From Desulfallas thermosapovorans DSM 6562 (GTDB lineage Bacteria; Bacillota; Desulfotomaculia; Desulfotomaculales; Desulfallaceae): a DNA stretch of 64,000 nucleotides. The DNA is taken from the NCBI RefSeq assembly GCF_008124625.1, contig NZ_VNHM01000004.1, positions 62,001-126,000 on the forward strand, given 5' to 3'. The notes under the pieces were generated by a model. That model searched no databases. It had not been told where the DNA came from and worked only from the letters and a program-made list of their open reading frames with translations. Shown here in pieces: positions 17,099 through 24,797 of this stretch (positions are counted from its first letter, which is position 1; the number at the start of each line of letters is the position of its first letter). A program made the translations under genes and the position numbers.

Positions 17099-17112
17099 TT
17101 GCACATAGACAC

Positions 17113-17143
17113 AAAAAAGGAAGCGCCGTGCTTCCCTTTTTTG
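17113..17143 (+). terminator. Intrinsic terminator after the SCIFF maturase
   Basis: AAAAAAGGAAGC-GCCGT-GCTTCCCTTTTTT, a short perfect stem with A- and T-runs on either side. Confidence 0.75.
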
Positions 17144-17156
17144 TGTACATGTAAAG

Positions 17157-17185
17157 TTTACGACAAATGTTTTGGATGTTATAAT
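17157..17185 (+). promoter_or_regulatory. Sigma-A type promoter of the M23 endopeptidase gene
   Basis: TTTACG (17157-17162), 17-base spacer, perfect TATAAT (17180-17185). It lies about 45 bases before the coding region. Confidence 0.6.
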
Positions 17186-17228
17186 GAATACTGCCCAAGT
17201 TTGATTTATTCTGCTAAATTACGCATAT

Positions 17229-18626
17229 TTGTGCAGGGGAGGGATTGACATTCAAAATAATATACACCAATTAACCGGTAAGTTAAAAGCTGCCTGGACG
17301 GAAATGCTAGGTTCCCGTACGGGTATTAAAACACTGTTGTTATTGGGTATTCCCGTACTTGTTATTTGTGCCTTCTTCAGCCTGACCCGCTGTGCCGTGG
17401 TCTGGGACGGTGAGGTTGTGGTGGTGGCCAGGGACCGTGAAATTGCTGAAGCTGCTGTCAATGATTACCTGGAGCAATTGGAAAGCTCGGCGGGGATGCC
17501 TGTCAAAATAAATGCGGATACTGTCAAATATCGCCCCACCTGGCGGTTTGGTGCGGTGGAGGATAAAAAGGAGATACAGCTTTGTTTGGCGCAAAAGTTG
17601 GACCACCAGTATGAAGCCAGCGGTATCTTCGTTGACGGCAAACAAATCGTGGCAGTTAAAGATAAAGCGGTGGCCCAACAAGTACTGGATAAACTATTAA
17701 ATACATACAGTGTCGATGAAGATGAAAAGGGAAAATTGTCCTTTAAGCAACAGGTGGAAATTAAACCGGTTACCGTGGACCGTTATGACTTAATGGATGC
17801 TGACCGGGCGGTGGAATATATCCGGTTTGGCGGTGTGGAAGTGCGGGAGTACAAGGTTAAGGAAGGGGATACCTTGTGGGATGTGGCCATTGCGGCCAAG
17901 CTGCCGGTTGAGGAGCTAATGGAGGCCAACCCGGACTTAACACCTGAAACCATGCAAATCGGACAGCAAATAAAAATATCCCGGCCCGCGCCGCTGGTTG
18001 ATGTGCTAACCACTTATCAAGATGTGCGCCGGGAAGAGATGAGCTTTAGGGTCCAGGAGAAGGTTGACCAAAACCTTTACTGGGGTGAACAAAAACTGGT
18101 GCAAAAGGGCAGCCCCGGCCAGCGGGAAGTGGTTTACGAAGTCACCCTGGAAAACGGCCTGGAAACAAAACGGAGGGTTTTGGAACAGAAGGTAATCAAA
18201 GAGCCGGTACCCCAGGTTATCGCCAAAGGTAATAAAAAGTTGCTGGCCTTCAGGGGCGGCAACGGGCGCCTTGCTTACCCCACCGTAGGTTCCATTGTAT
18301 CACCCTTTGGCCAGCGCTGGGGGAGAGTGCATGAGGGAGTGGATATTGCGGCCAATTACGGCAGCCCGGTGGTGGCGGCTGAAGCCGGTACGGTACAGCG
18401 GGCCGGTTACCGGGGCGGCTATGGACTCTGTATTGATATAAGTCATGGTAGCGGTGTGGTGACCCGGTACGCGCACCTATCCTCTGCGGCGGTAAAACCG
18501 GGGCAGCGTGTGGAAAGGGGCCAGTTTATCGGCCGGGCCGGTTCATCGGGCAATTCCACCGGACCACACCTGCATTTCGAGGTAATAGTTAACGGTGTGC
18601 CAAAAAACCCCGCTTTATTTATTTAA
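17229..18626 (+). CDS. Murein DD-endopeptidase, M23 family, with LysM and G5 domains
   Basis: 465 residues from the outermost start. Order: one membrane segment (LLLLGIPVLVICAFFSL, about 36-54), a YPEB/SafA-like stretch, LysM (EYKVKEGDTLWDVAIAAKL to IGQQIKISRP, about 207-250), a G5-type domain (about 255-335), and peptidase M23 (GQRWGRVHEGVDIAANYGS, YAHLSS, GPHLHFE; zinc ligands His and Asp in HEGVD and His in HLH). It cleaves peptide cross-links outside the membrane. Start: the open frame begins at TTG 17229 with no ribosome binding site, while GGGGAGGG lies just before in-frame ATT codons at 17244 and 17250. A non-standard ATT start is therefore possible; ATG 17304 would cut into the protein close to the anchor. 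Confidence 0.85.
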   Translation: MCRGGIDIQNNIHQLTGKLKAAWTEMLGSRTGIKTLLLLGIPVLVICAFFSLTRCAVVWDGEVVVVARDREIAEAAVNDYLEQLESSAGMPVKINADTVKYRPTWRFGAVEDKKEIQLCLAQKLDHQYEASGIFVDGKQIVAVKDKAVAQQVLDKLLNTYSVDEDEKGKLSFKQQVEIKPVTVDRYDLMDADRAVEYIRFGGVEVREYKVKEGDTLWDVAIAAKLPVEELMEANPDLTPETMQIGQQIKISRPAPLVDVLTTYQDVRREEMSFRVQEKVDQNLYWGEQKLVQKGSPGQREVVYEVTLENGLETKRRVLEQKVIKEPVPQVIAKGNKKLLAFRGGNGRLAYPTVGSIVSPFGQRWGRVHEGVDIAANYGSPVVAAEAGTVQRAGYRGGYGLCIDISHGSGVVTRYAHLSSAAVKPGQRVERGQFIGRAGSSGNSTGPHLHFEVIVNGVPKNPALFI

Positions 18627-18731
18627 AACATTAAATAAATTGCCAGGGAATGCTGTTTCCTATCCCTTATGATTAATGTATAATATATTTGTGTAAAAAT
18701 GTGTGGAAATAAAGTAGGGAGGGCAGCAGTC

Positions 18732-19370
18732 TTGGTTAAAAAAGATAACAAGCAGTCTGCAAAAAATACAGGTTCCTTTGCCAATTTACCCAGGAAGAAA
18801 AAGCGGCAAAAAATCGTTTTCGGTATACTTGCTGTGGTGCTTGGGGTGGGGTTGGTCGGCTCCTCCATGTTTTGGGCCTTCGGCGATAGCAATATACCAT
18901 CCAAAGCCGGCACGGCTGGCGTGCAGCAAGCAGGTTCCACCGAACAAAAAATAGCCGATCTGGAATCCCAATTAAAAGAGGACCAGCAAAACACGGCATT
19001 AATGGGCCAGCTGGCCAAGCTGTACAGAGATAACGGCGAAGGCCAAAAGGCGGTGGATACTTATAATAAAGCGCTTAAAATTAAGCCGGACGATGTGGAA
19101 ATGCACAAAGAACTGGGTGTAACTTATTTCTTGCTGGGCGATTATGACAAGGCCACCGCCCAGATGGATGAGGCATTGGAATTAAAACCGGACGATGCCT
19201 ATGCCCATTATTACGCCGGCCAGTTTTATGCTTTCCGCAGTGACGAAGGCCGTGATGTTGGCAAGGGCATAAAAGAATTGGAAGAATTTGTGCGCCTCCA
19301 AAAAGAAGGACCTGATGTGGAAAAGGCCAAGCAGTATATCAATGAATTACAAGCGGGCCAAACTAATTAG
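18732..19370 (+). CDS. Membrane-anchored TPR protein
   Basis: 212 residues from the TTG at 18732, which follows GGGAGGG at good spacing; an ATG at 18699 lacks one. The N-terminus is very basic (KKDNK, RKKKRQK). One membrane helix follows at about residues 33-55 (IVFGILAVVLGVGLVGSSMFW), then a linker, then a coiled start and three to four tetratricopeptide repeats (LAKLYRDNGEGQKAVDTYNK, LGVTYFLLGDYDKATAQMDE, AHYYAGQFYAFRSD). TPR arrays bind protein partners; none can be named. It sits between cell-wall genes. Confidence 0.75.
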   Translation: MVKKDNKQSAKNTGSFANLPRKKKRQKIVFGILAVVLGVGLVGSSMFWAFGDSNIPSKAGTAGVQQAGSTEQKIADLESQLKEDQQNTALMGQLAKLYRDNGEGQKAVDTYNKALKIKPDDVEMHKELGVTYFLLGDYDKATAQMDEALELKPDDAYAHYYAGQFYAFRSDEGRDVGKGIKELEEFVRLQKEGPDVEKAKQYINELQAGQTN

Positions 19371-19373
19371 ACG

Positions 19374-19402
19374 GGCCAGGGCTACCTGGCTCTTTCTGTT
19401 AT
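19374..19402 (+). terminator. Weak terminator after the TPR gene
   Basis: GCCAGG-GCTA-CCTGGC followed by TCTTTCTGTT. The stem is short and the U-tract interrupted. Confidence 0.45.
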
Positions 19403-19472
19403 AAATTACCGTAGGCATGTATTTTAGTTGATTATATAATTGAATTATTAACTAAGTTAAAGGGGAATTGGC

Positions 19473-20411
19473 ATGACCATGAAGCAGCAATATATACTGC
19501 AGGAACAGGAGCAACCCGCTTCACATATAGTAAAGCTGCTGTCCGTAGTGCTGGCAGTGCTGTTCATGGTCGGCACATTTATGTTGATCAGGGTACCGGG
19601 AGGTATCAAGGGATATTTATACGGGTTCTTTAGAGAAATAGCCCGGGCTCAGACGCTACTGCGCACCCACGGGTGGCAGCATGCCGAGGATGACTATTTA
19701 ATTATCCGTTACCGGGGTGATCAAGAGGGAGCGGAACTGGTACAGGAAACCACCCGGCTTTTTTACCAGCGCATCTGTGACGATTTTAATTTTACACCGG
19801 CCCGAAAGATTCCCATCATTATCCATGCTTCCAGAGAAGAATTAAATGCCAGTTTCGGCTGGCCGGCCAGTGAAAACGCCATGGGCGTATACTGGGGGGG
19901 CGTGATCAGGGTACTGGCACCCCGGGCCTGGATAAATGAAGATGATCCCGAGGCAATGAAACGAATTTTCTGGCAGGCCGGCCCCATGGCCCATGAAATG
20001 ACTCACCTGGTGCTGGATTACGTGGCCCGGGGCAATTATCCCCGCTGGTTTACAGAAGGCCTGGCCCAGTACGAAGAATACAAAATTACCGGTTTTTTGT
20101 TCAGCCAGCCGCCGGGAATCTGGGATCGGGGATTATACCCGTTGGAACGCATGGACCGGAATTTTGATGCACTGCTCGATCAAACCCTGGCTTACAGGCA
20201 ATCGTTATCGGCGGTGGAATACATTGTAGCGGTCTATGGGGAAGACGGGTTGCATAAAATTATTAACAATCTGGCACAGGGTAAAAACTTTCACGACTCG
20301 ATGATACAGGCCCTGGGAACGACTCCGGAACAGTTTGAAAACGGGTGGCATACCTGGCTGTCCGGGGAACTGAACCAGCCATTGTATATTAAGCGGGAGG
20401 ATAAGGTTTAA
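19473..20411 (+). CDS. Membrane-anchored gluzincin metallopeptidase (peptidase MA-like)
   Basis: 312 residues. An N-terminal membrane helix at about 22-42 (IVKLLSVVLAVLFMVGTFML) is followed by an extracytoplasmic domain. The zinc motif is MAHEMTHLVLDY (HExxH near residue 175), with the third ligand Glu in RWFTEGLAQYEEYK about 20 residues later, the gluzincin arrangement. The C-terminal half resembles the MA-like domain used to annotate such proteins. The stop codon of this gene abuts the ATG of murA (no spacer), so the two are translationally coupled. A link to wall synthesis or turnover is inferred from that, not shown. Confidence 0.75.
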   Translation: MTMKQQYILQEQEQPASHIVKLLSVVLAVLFMVGTFMLIRVPGGIKGYLYGFFREIARAQTLLRTHGWQHAEDDYLIIRYRGDQEGAELVQETTRLFYQRICDDFNFTPARKIPIIIHASREELNASFGWPASENAMGVYWGGVIRVLAPRAWINEDDPEAMKRIFWQAGPMAHEMTHLVLDYVARGNYPRWFTEGLAQYEEYKITGFLFSQPPGIWDRGLYPLERMDRNFDALLDQTLAYRQSLSAVEYIVAVYGEDGLHKIINNLAQGKNFHDSMIQALGTTPEQFENGWHTWLSGELNQPLYIKREDKV

Positions 20412-21665
20412 ATGGACAAACTGATTATTGACGGGGGGCGGCCGCTGCAGGGGAAGGTGCGTATCAGCGGTGCTAAAAATGCAGCTTTGGCTATTTTATG
20501 CGCAGCCATTATGGCCGGCGATGAAGTAGTATTGGAAAATATCCCTGATATCAGCGATGTGCGGGTAATGATCGAGATCATAAAACATATCGGGGCCGAG
20601 GTAAAATGGCTGAGCAATTCATCGCTCAAGATCATGGCACCCTCTCGCATAGCGGCAGATCCGCCTTGCGACTTGGTTAAAAAGCTCCGTGCTTCCAACC
20701 TGCTTTTAGGACCGCTGCTGGCCAGGTTTGGATACGCCAAGCTTTCCTTGCCCGGTGGTTGCAATATCGGGGTCAGGCCCATGGATTTACATTTTAAAGG
20801 ACTGGCCGGTATGGGGGCGCAAATCAGCCTGGAAAGCGGATACGCCGTGGGCAAAACCGCCGGTCGCCTGCAGGGGGCCCGTATTTACCTGGACTTCCCC
20901 AGTGTGGGGGCCACGGAAAACATTATGATGGCGGCCTGCCTGGCTGAGGGACAAACTGTGCTGGAGAATGTGGCCAAGGAACCCGAGATAGTGGATTTGG
21001 CCAACTTCCTTAACTGCCTGGGCGCCAAAGTACGGGGAGCGGGTACCGATGTAATCAAGGTGGAAGGGGTGCCCGAATTGGGCGGGTGTGTGCGTTATGC
21101 CGTCATTCCGGACCGTATCGAATCCGGCACCTTCATGGTGGCCGCTGCAGCCACCCGGGGACATTTAGTGCTGGAAAATGTCATCCCCCTGCACGTGGAA
21201 CCCATCTGCGCCAAACTGCGTGAATCCGGTGTACAGGTTTGGGAAGAAGATGATATGCTTACCGTTGACGCCACGGGCGAACTGCGTCCCGTGGATATAA
21301 AAACCATGCCTTATCCCGGTTTCCCCACCGATATGCAGTCGCAAATGATGGCCTTTTTATCCACCGTGCAGGGTACCAGTATTATCATTGAAAATATTTT
21401 TGAGAACCGGTTTCAGATCGCCGATGAGTTGAAAAGAATGGGGGCCTGTATCAAGGTGGAGGGCCGTATGGCTGTGGTCGAGGGAGTAACCAAGCTGCAC
21501 GGCGCCAGGGTAAAGTCCACGGATTTAAGGGCCGGCGCGGCCCTGGTGATTGCAGCCCTCATGGCCGAAGGGCAAACCGAAATAGAAAACACCCATTATA
21601 TTGAACGTGGTTATCACATGCTGGATGAAAAGCTGAAAAGCCTTGGGGTCAGGCTTAAAGTTTGA
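20412..21665 (+). CDS. murA: UDP-N-acetylglucosamine 1-carboxyvinyltransferase (MurA)
   Basis: 417 residues, full length. It transfers enolpyruvate from PEP to UDP-GlcNAc, the first committed step of peptidoglycan synthesis, in the cytoplasm. Recognisable blocks are GAKNAALAILCAAIM, the catalytic loop SLPGGCNIGVRPMDLH with the active-site cysteine (the form targeted by fosfomycin), FPSVGATENIMMAA, the PGFPTDMQSQ segment and DLRAGAALVIAALMAEG. The ATG abuts the upstream peptidase stop. It ends at an intrinsic terminator. Confidence 0.95.
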   Translation: MDKLIIDGGRPLQGKVRISGAKNAALAILCAAIMAGDEVVLENIPDISDVRVMIEIIKHIGAEVKWLSNSSLKIMAPSRIAADPPCDLVKKLRASNLLLGPLLARFGYAKLSLPGGCNIGVRPMDLHFKGLAGMGAQISLESGYAVGKTAGRLQGARIYLDFPSVGATENIMMAACLAEGQTVLENVAKEPEIVDLANFLNCLGAKVRGAGTDVIKVEGVPELGGCVRYAVIPDRIESGTFMVAAAATRGHLVLENVIPLHVEPICAKLRESGVQVWEEDDMLTVDATGELRPVDIKTMPYPGFPTDMQSQMMAFLSTVQGTSIIIENIFENRFQIADELKRMGACIKVEGRMAVVEGVTKLHGARVKSTDLRAGAALVIAALMAEGQTEIENTHYIERGYHMLDEKLKSLGVRLKV

Positions 21666-21677
21666 TCAACTTATCTA

Positions 21678-21706
21678 CAAAAGGCGTCAATTTGCGCCTT
21701 TTTTAC
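21678..21706 (+). terminator. Intrinsic terminator after murA
   Basis: AAAAGGCG-TCAATTTG-CGCCTTTTTT, a compact stem with a U6 tract. Confidence 0.8.
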
Positions 21707-21766
21707 TTTGCTGGCACCAGTAAAGTAAAGACCGCTCCAACTTGCCCGCTTTTTTAGAATAACAGC

Positions 21767-21796
21767 TTGCTAAAGAAATAAAGCAGGTGTTATACT
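21767..21796 (+). promoter_or_regulatory. Probable sigma-A promoter of the hisF-like gene
   Basis: TTGCTA (21767-21772), 18-base spacer, TATACT (21791-21796), about 77 bases before the ATG. Confidence 0.5.
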
Positions 21797-21872
21797 CGTG
21801 AAAGGGGTTTCCAAAACAGTTTGAAGAATAAACAGGTAGTTATTCTTTAGTGAAGGGAAGATAGCATTACTT

Positions 21873-22634
21873 ATGAAAAAAGTACTGGTTATGCCATGCC
21901 TGGACATCAAAGAGGGCAGGGTGGTCAAGGGTGTTCAGTTTGTTAATTTGCGTGATGCCGGCGATCCCGTGGAATGTACCCGTACATACTGTGAAAACGG
22001 GGCCGATGAATTGGCCTTTCTGGATATTACCGCCACTTTGGAAAAAAGAAAGACCACCCTGGACGTGGTGCGCCGGGTGGCCGGGGTAACCACTGTTCCC
22101 TTTACAGTAGGCGGCGGCATTGCCACCCTGGCCGATGCCGAGGCGGTTTTGGCGGCCGGGGCGGACCGTGTTTCCATCAGCAGCGCGGGTTATCGCCACC
22201 CGGAATTGCTGGAGGAAGCCGCCAAAAGGTTCGGCTCGGAAAAAGTGGTGGTGGCCATTGACGCGGATAAAAATCCTTCGTTACCATCGGGTTACGAGGT
22301 GTACATAGACGGGGGCAAAACCGCCACCGGGACGGACGCCGTAGAATGGGCCAAACAAGCTGAAGCCAGGGGTGCGGGAATTATTCTACCTACCAGCAAA
22401 GCCTGTGACGGTGCCAAAAGCGGGTATGATCTACCCTTGATCAAGGGCATTAAAGATGCAGTACAGGTACCCGTTATCGCCTCGGGGGGTGCCGGAAAAA
22501 TGGAACATTTTTTGGAAGCGGTGAAAATTGGCGGGGCTGATATACTGCTGGCGGCATCTGTTTTCCATTTCGGCGAAATTATTATTGCTGACTTGAAAAA
22601 GTACCTGCGGGATAACGGCGTGGCCACAGCGTGA
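21873..22634 (+). CDS. hisF: HisF family cyclase (imidazole glycerol phosphate synthase-like), stand-alone and divergent
   Basis: 253 residues, a complete (beta/alpha)8 HisF-family protein. Canonical parts are CLDIKEGRVVKG with the first catalytic Asp, VNLRDAGDPVE, TVGGGI, VVAIDADKN with the second catalytic Asp, and IASGGAGKMEHFLEA. Two usually invariant loops differ: the NSAAV loop reads SSAGY, and the TSxDxDGTKxGYD loop reads TSKACDGAKSGYD, so its first Asp is Ala. HisF normally works with HisH to make IGP and AICAR in histidine synthesis; no hisH or other his gene is nearby. It could be a second, specialised copy. A probable promoter lies upstream, and it has no operon partner. Confidence 0.78.
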   Translation: MKKVLVMPCLDIKEGRVVKGVQFVNLRDAGDPVECTRTYCENGADELAFLDITATLEKRKTTLDVVRRVAGVTTVPFTVGGGIATLADAEAVLAAGADRVSISSAGYRHPELLEEAAKRFGSEKVVVAIDADKNPSLPSGYEVYIDGGKTATGTDAVEWAKQAEARGAGIILPTSKACDGAKSGYDLPLIKGIKDAVQVPVIASGGAGKMEHFLEAVKIGGADILLAASVFHFGEIIIADLKKYLRDNGVATA

Positions 22635-22713
22635 TGGACTACCCTTGCATGCCAGTATAAAAAACAAGATAGGTTAAATACTAACAGTAATCATTTACAG
22701 GAGGTGGACCAGG

Positions 22714-23208
22714 TTGGCATTTAACCTATCTCAAAAGGAAAACTTACTGCTGCAGGATCAAAAGAAACATGAACAGCTGTGTATACAAAAGTATCAAAGT
22801 TATGCCCGGCAGGCTCAGGATCCTCAACTTAAACAGCTGTTTAATTCGCTGGCCCAGCAAGAACAACAGCATTTGAATACCATAAACCAGTTGTTGAACG
22901 GCCAGGTTCCCAATCTCCACCAAAACCAGCAAAACCAGCAAGGCCAAAACCAGGGCCAGAACCAAAACCAGTACCTGCAGGCTGCCCAAAACATGACTCC
23001 GGGCACGGCAAACCAGAATGATATTGATTTGTGTAACGATATGCTGGTTACCGAAAAATATATTTCCGGTACCTACGATAATACTATTTTTGAATGCACC
23101 AATTCCAATGCCCGGCAGGTATTAAACCACATTCAAAAAGAAGAACAGCAGCATGGTGAAGCTATCTTCAATTATTTGCAAAGCCAGGGCGCGTACGAGG
23201 TGCAGTAA
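22714..23208 (+). CDS. Spore coat protein CotF family (ferritin-like helical)
   Basis: 164 residues starting at TTG after CAGGAGGTGGACCAGG. An N-terminal helical hairpin (LLLQDQKKHEQLCIQKYQSYA, then LKQLFNSLAQQEQQHLNTI) and the C-terminal CotF block (DIDLCNDMLVTEKYISGTYDN, then VLNHIQKEEQQHGEAIFNYL) are separated by a very Gln/Asn-rich linker (about residues 70-90). CotF-type proteins are deposited in the coat or at the forespore surface. It supports the view that the organism makes endospores. Confidence 0.85.
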   Translation: MAFNLSQKENLLLQDQKKHEQLCIQKYQSYARQAQDPQLKQLFNSLAQQEQQHLNTINQLLNGQVPNLHQNQQNQQGQNQGQNQNQYLQAAQNMTPGTANQNDIDLCNDMLVTEKYISGTYDNTIFECTNSNARQVLNHIQKEEQQHGEAIFNYLQSQGAYEVQ

Positions 23209-23232
23209 TAAAAACCATTAAACTTAAGTTGC

Positions 23233-23262
23233 AAAAGGCGTCATTTGGCGCCTTTTTTGTGG
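23233..23262 (+). terminator. Intrinsic terminator after the coat protein gene
   Basis: AAAAGGCG-TCATTTGG-CGCCTTTTTT. Confidence 0.78.
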
Positions 23263-23281
23263 TTTAGGAAGGCGGTTCAAG

Positions 23282-23761
23282 ATGAGGATAACGGTAGCTG
23301 CGGTGGGTAAATTAAAGGAAAAATACTGGCGCGAGGCCGCATACGAATACAGTAAGCGGCTGGGAGCCTATTGCCGCCTGGAGATAAAAGAGGTGGCCGA
23401 CGAGGGCTATGCCGAGGGACTACCGGCGGCGGAAGAAGAGAAGATAAAACAGCGGGAATGGCAGAAAATAACCCGGCAGCTTCGCCCGGACACCTACCTG
23501 GTGGCCCTGGACGTGCGGGGGGAACAGGTATCCTCGGAACAGCTTTCAGCCCGCCTGGATAAACTGGCTTTGGACGGGTGCAGTGATGTTACCTTTATCA
23601 TTGGGGGCAGCCTGGGACTGCCGGACCAGGCCCTGAGGCGGGTCCACTGGCGTTTGTCCTTTTCCCGCCTGACCTTCCCCCACCAGCTGATGCGGGTAAT
23701 GCTGTTGGAGCAGATTTACCGGGCCTTTAAAATATCCCGTGGTGAGCCCTACCACAAATGA
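23282..23761 (+). CDS. rlmH: 23S rRNA pseudouridine-1915 N3-methyltransferase (RlmH)
   Basis: 159 residues, the normal size for this small SPOUT-class enzyme, which uses SAM to methylate pseudouridine 1915 in helix 69 of 23S rRNA. Signatures are VGKLKEKYWREAAYEYSKRL at the start, ALDVRGEQVSSE, FIIGGSLGLPDQ (knot glycine loop), and the C-terminal LTFPHQLMRVMLLEQIYRAFKI ending in GEPYHK. Start ATG after TTAGGAAGGCGG. Confidence 0.96.
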   Translation: MRITVAAVGKLKEKYWREAAYEYSKRLGAYCRLEIKEVADEGYAEGLPAAEEEKIKQREWQKITRQLRPDTYLVALDVRGEQVSSEQLSARLDKLALDGCSDVTFIIGGSLGLPDQALRRVHWRLSFSRLTFPHQLMRVMLLEQIYRAFKISRGEPYHK

Positions 23762-23834
23762 GTCTAAAGTAGGTTTCATTAAGGTTTTTGTAAACGTTCT
23801 ATATGGATAGTGGTATAATAACTTTGAGGTGGTA

Positions 23835-24056
23835 ATGATGAGAAAGTTGAATTTCACAATCCTTATTGAAAAGGATTAGGATGGAATATATATTGCTTCT
23901 GTTCCTGCACTAAAAGGTTGCCATACTCAGGCTAAAACAGTAGAAGAATTGCTTCCGAGAATAAAAGAGGCAATTGAATTATGCCTGGAAACAGAAGATG
24001 ATGGGTTCTTCCCAAATGAGTTTGTAGGAGTCCAGCAAATCGAAGTTGTCATATAA
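23835..24056 (+). pseudogene. HicB-family antitoxin, interrupted by an in-frame TAG
   Basis: From ATG 23835 (after TTGAGGTGG) the frame reads MMRKLNFTILIEKD, then TAG at 23877-23879, then DGIYIASVPALKGCHTQAKT and VEELLPRIKEAIELCLE to TAA at 24056, a complete HicB fold apart from the stop. HicB is the antitoxin of HicAB modules; no HicA mRNase frame is visible on either side, so this looks like a decayed orphan. A sequencing error is possible. Amber suppression or pyrrolysine is conceivable but unsupported here. The flank is AT-rich, unlike the neighbours. Confidence 0.7.
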
Positions 24057-24065
24057 ACATTTTCT

Positions 24066-24110
24066 TTCACCCCTGTGGCTAGAGTAGCAACAGGGGTGAT
24101 GCTCTTTTCC
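24066..24110 (+). terminator. Possible terminator hairpin after the hicB remnant
   Basis: TCACCCCTGT pairs with ACAGGGGTGA around about 16 bases, followed by TGCTCTTTTCC. The U-tract is weak. Confidence 0.4.
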
Positions 24111-24254
24111 GGGAGCAATTTAACAATTAAACCGGAAAGGAGTTTTTTTTGCGCCGCTTTAAAATGATAGGGTTTTAAACCGGATTCTGAATCAAATCTT
24201 GCATTCTTGGAATTATATAGGAGGAACATATTATTTGTATTTTGGGAAAAGGTG

Positions 24255-24797
24255 ATGATTGTTTTGACGCAACCTCAGGAAATCGATGTTACTAAGCCCC
24301 TGGAGCGAGAATTTTCCAAGGAGAAATATGACCAGCTGGAATCCTTTATCAACAGCTTAGAAACCACCAAGGGGGCTTTAATTGAAATCCTTCATAAAGC
24401 CCAGGATATTTTTGGCTACCTGTCGCGGGATGTGCAGCTTTTTATTGCCCGCAAGCTGGGTATTCCCGGTGCAGAGGTGCATGGAGTAGTAAGCTTCTAC
24501 TCCTACTTCACCACCAAGCCCAGCGGGATACATACCATCAATATTTGCATGGGAACAGCCTGTTTTGTGCGGGGAGCGGATAAAATTGCTGAAAGATTTA
24601 AAGAAAGGCTCGGTATTGAATCCAATGAAACCACCGGGGACGGGCTGTTTACCATCAAGGATGTTCGCTGTATCGGCGCTTGCGGCCTTGCCCCTGTCGT
24701 CATGGTGGATGACAAGGTTTATGGCAAGGTTAAGGTGGAGGACGTGGACGATATTATAAATACATACCGGCGAACAGGAGGGGCAGTATGCGGGTAA
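24255..24797 (+). CDS. hydC: [FeFe]-hydrogenase HydC / NuoE-like subunit
   Basis: 180 residues from ATG 24255. A thioredoxin-fold [2Fe-2S] protein of the NuoE/HydC type: an N-terminal helical part (ALIEILHKAQDIFGYLS, EVHGVVSFYSYFTTKPSG), then the four cluster cysteines in NICMGTACFVRGA and VRCIGACGLAPVVMV. It passes electrons between the HydB flavin and HydA. Start choice: AAAAGGTG directly precedes ATG 24255 and lies 9 bases before TTG 24264, so either may be used; the ATG at 24207 is unlikely. It overlaps hydB by 10 bases. Confidence 0.87.
   Translation: MIVLTQPQEIDVTKPLEREFSKEKYDQLESFINSLETTKGALIEILHKAQDIFGYLSRDVQLFIARKLGIPGAEVHGVVSFYSYFTTKPSGIHTINICMGTACFVRGADKIAERFKERLGIESNETTGDGLFTIKDVRCIGACGLAPVVMVDDKVYGKVKVEDVDDIINTYRRTGGAVCG

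Noticed and set aside
22905-22985. Short repeated CAAAACCAG-type units, considered as a CRISPR or tandem repeat
   Set aside because: They encode the Gln/Asn-rich linker of the CotF-like protein in frame; no spacers and no cas genes. No CRISPR array was seen anywhere in the window.
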